A stretch of 5,865 nucleotides of DNA from PVC group bacterium (lineage in GTDB: Bacteria; Verrucomicrobiota; Kiritimatiellia; SS1-B-03-39; PXDE01). Position 1 is the first letter of the stretch, and each line of letters starts with the position of its first letter. A program made the translations under genes and the position numbers. Under the pieces are notes generated by a model, which searched no databases, had not been told where the DNA came from, and worked only from the letters and a program-made list of their open reading frames with translations. Shown here piece by piece: positions 5,714 to 5,865 of the stretch. The stretch is from NCBI GenBank assembly GCA_003566475.1, contig PXDE01000141.1, forward strand, positions 1-5,865, read 5' to 3'.

Positions 5714-5865
5714 GGGGGTGTCGCGTTGCTCGACCCCCGGCTAATCGCTTCGACCCCTCCGGGGTCGCATGGGGCCCAGCCACCCCGGCCTGTCCGCCGT
5801 AGCCCGAAGGGCGAAGGCGGAAGGGGTGCCAGCCATTAGCCGGGGGTAAGCGGAGCGACACCCCC
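5714..5865. repeat. Structured palindromic repeat element, 152 bases, reaching the window edge
   Basis: The ends are inverted copies: GGGGGTGTCGC at 5714-5724 pairs perfectly with 5855-5865, and ACCCCCGGCTAAT at 5733-5745 pairs perfectly with 5835-5847. A mismatched internal loop of 7-8 bases separates the two blocks, and partial pairing (8 of 12) continues inward to 5757/5823. Between the arms lie two more hairpins: CGACCCC-TCC-GGGGTCG at 5751-5767, and a compound stem with TCCGCC/GGCGGA (5793-5798/5816-5821) enclosing GCCC-GAA-GGGC (5802-5812). The whole can fold into a branched cruciform. This resembles dispersed palindromic repeats (REP/MITE-like) and lacks coding character. Since the right arm ends exactly at the window edge, the element may extend further, and no target duplication can be tested. 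Confidence 0.7.

Noticed and set aside
5553..5861. A 102-codon minus-strand frame upstream of hicB as a real gene.
   Set aside because: Most of it is the palindromic repeat read through, so its residues reflect the repeat and not a protein. Only the final 20 codons, next to hicB, are kept as a question.
1..5865. Search for tRNA, rRNA, CRISPR arrays, complete insertion sequences and known riboswitches.
   Set aside because: No cloverleaf, regularly spaced direct repeats, transposase motif or recognisable riboswitch core was found by eye on either strand.

Overview
This is a GC-rich window (roughly 70% G+C by eye). It holds six protein-coding genes on alternating strands, a probable leaderless promoter, and a structured palindromic repeat running to the right edge. 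A periplasmic OmpH/Skp-type chaperone with a signal peptide points to a diderm (Gram-negative-type) bacterium. The high GC, small unclassified membrane proteins and repeat-rich spacer would suit Verrucomicrobiota, Planctomycetota or a similar group, but nothing in the window fixes the phylum.

Layout, left to right. (1) Minus strand, 1-1130: the N-terminal 376 residues of a membrane-anchored alpha/beta-hydrolase of the Abhydrolase_9 (PF15420/PF10081) type, cut by the window edge before its catalytic serine. (2) A 153-base divergent spacer with a good sigma70-like promoter ending only 7 bases before the next start codon. (3) Plus strand, 1284-1856: an unclassified 190-residue membrane protein with a signal peptide. 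(4) Plus strand, 1866-3038, 9 bases downstream and probably co-transcribed: an in-frame fusion of a serine alpha/beta-hydrolase with a GNAT acetyltransferase. (5) Minus strand, 3057-3563, converging on it: an OmpH/Skp-like periplasmic chaperone with a coiled coil made almost entirely of Gln and Ala. (6) A divergent spacer of about 320 bases with a near-palindrome in an AT-richer patch. (7) Plus strand, 3882-5342: a YbjT-like protein with an NAD(P)-binding SDR domain and a DUF2867 domain. (8) Minus strand, 5339-5551: a HicB-like antitoxin, whose stop codon shares one CTAG with the stop of the YbjT-like gene. No HicA is visible. (9) 5552-5865: no recognisable gene; a small hairpin, then a 152-base element with two-block inverted ends and two inner hairpins.

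The genes do not form one obvious pathway. Four of the first five are linked to the cell envelope, or plausibly so. The only likely operon is the 1284-1856 / 1866-3038 pair. The best candidates for something undescribed are the hydrolase-acetyltransferase fusion, the charge-depleted Gln-rich Skp homologue, and the palindromic element next to a solitary HicB. I do not see a complete new defence or mobile system.
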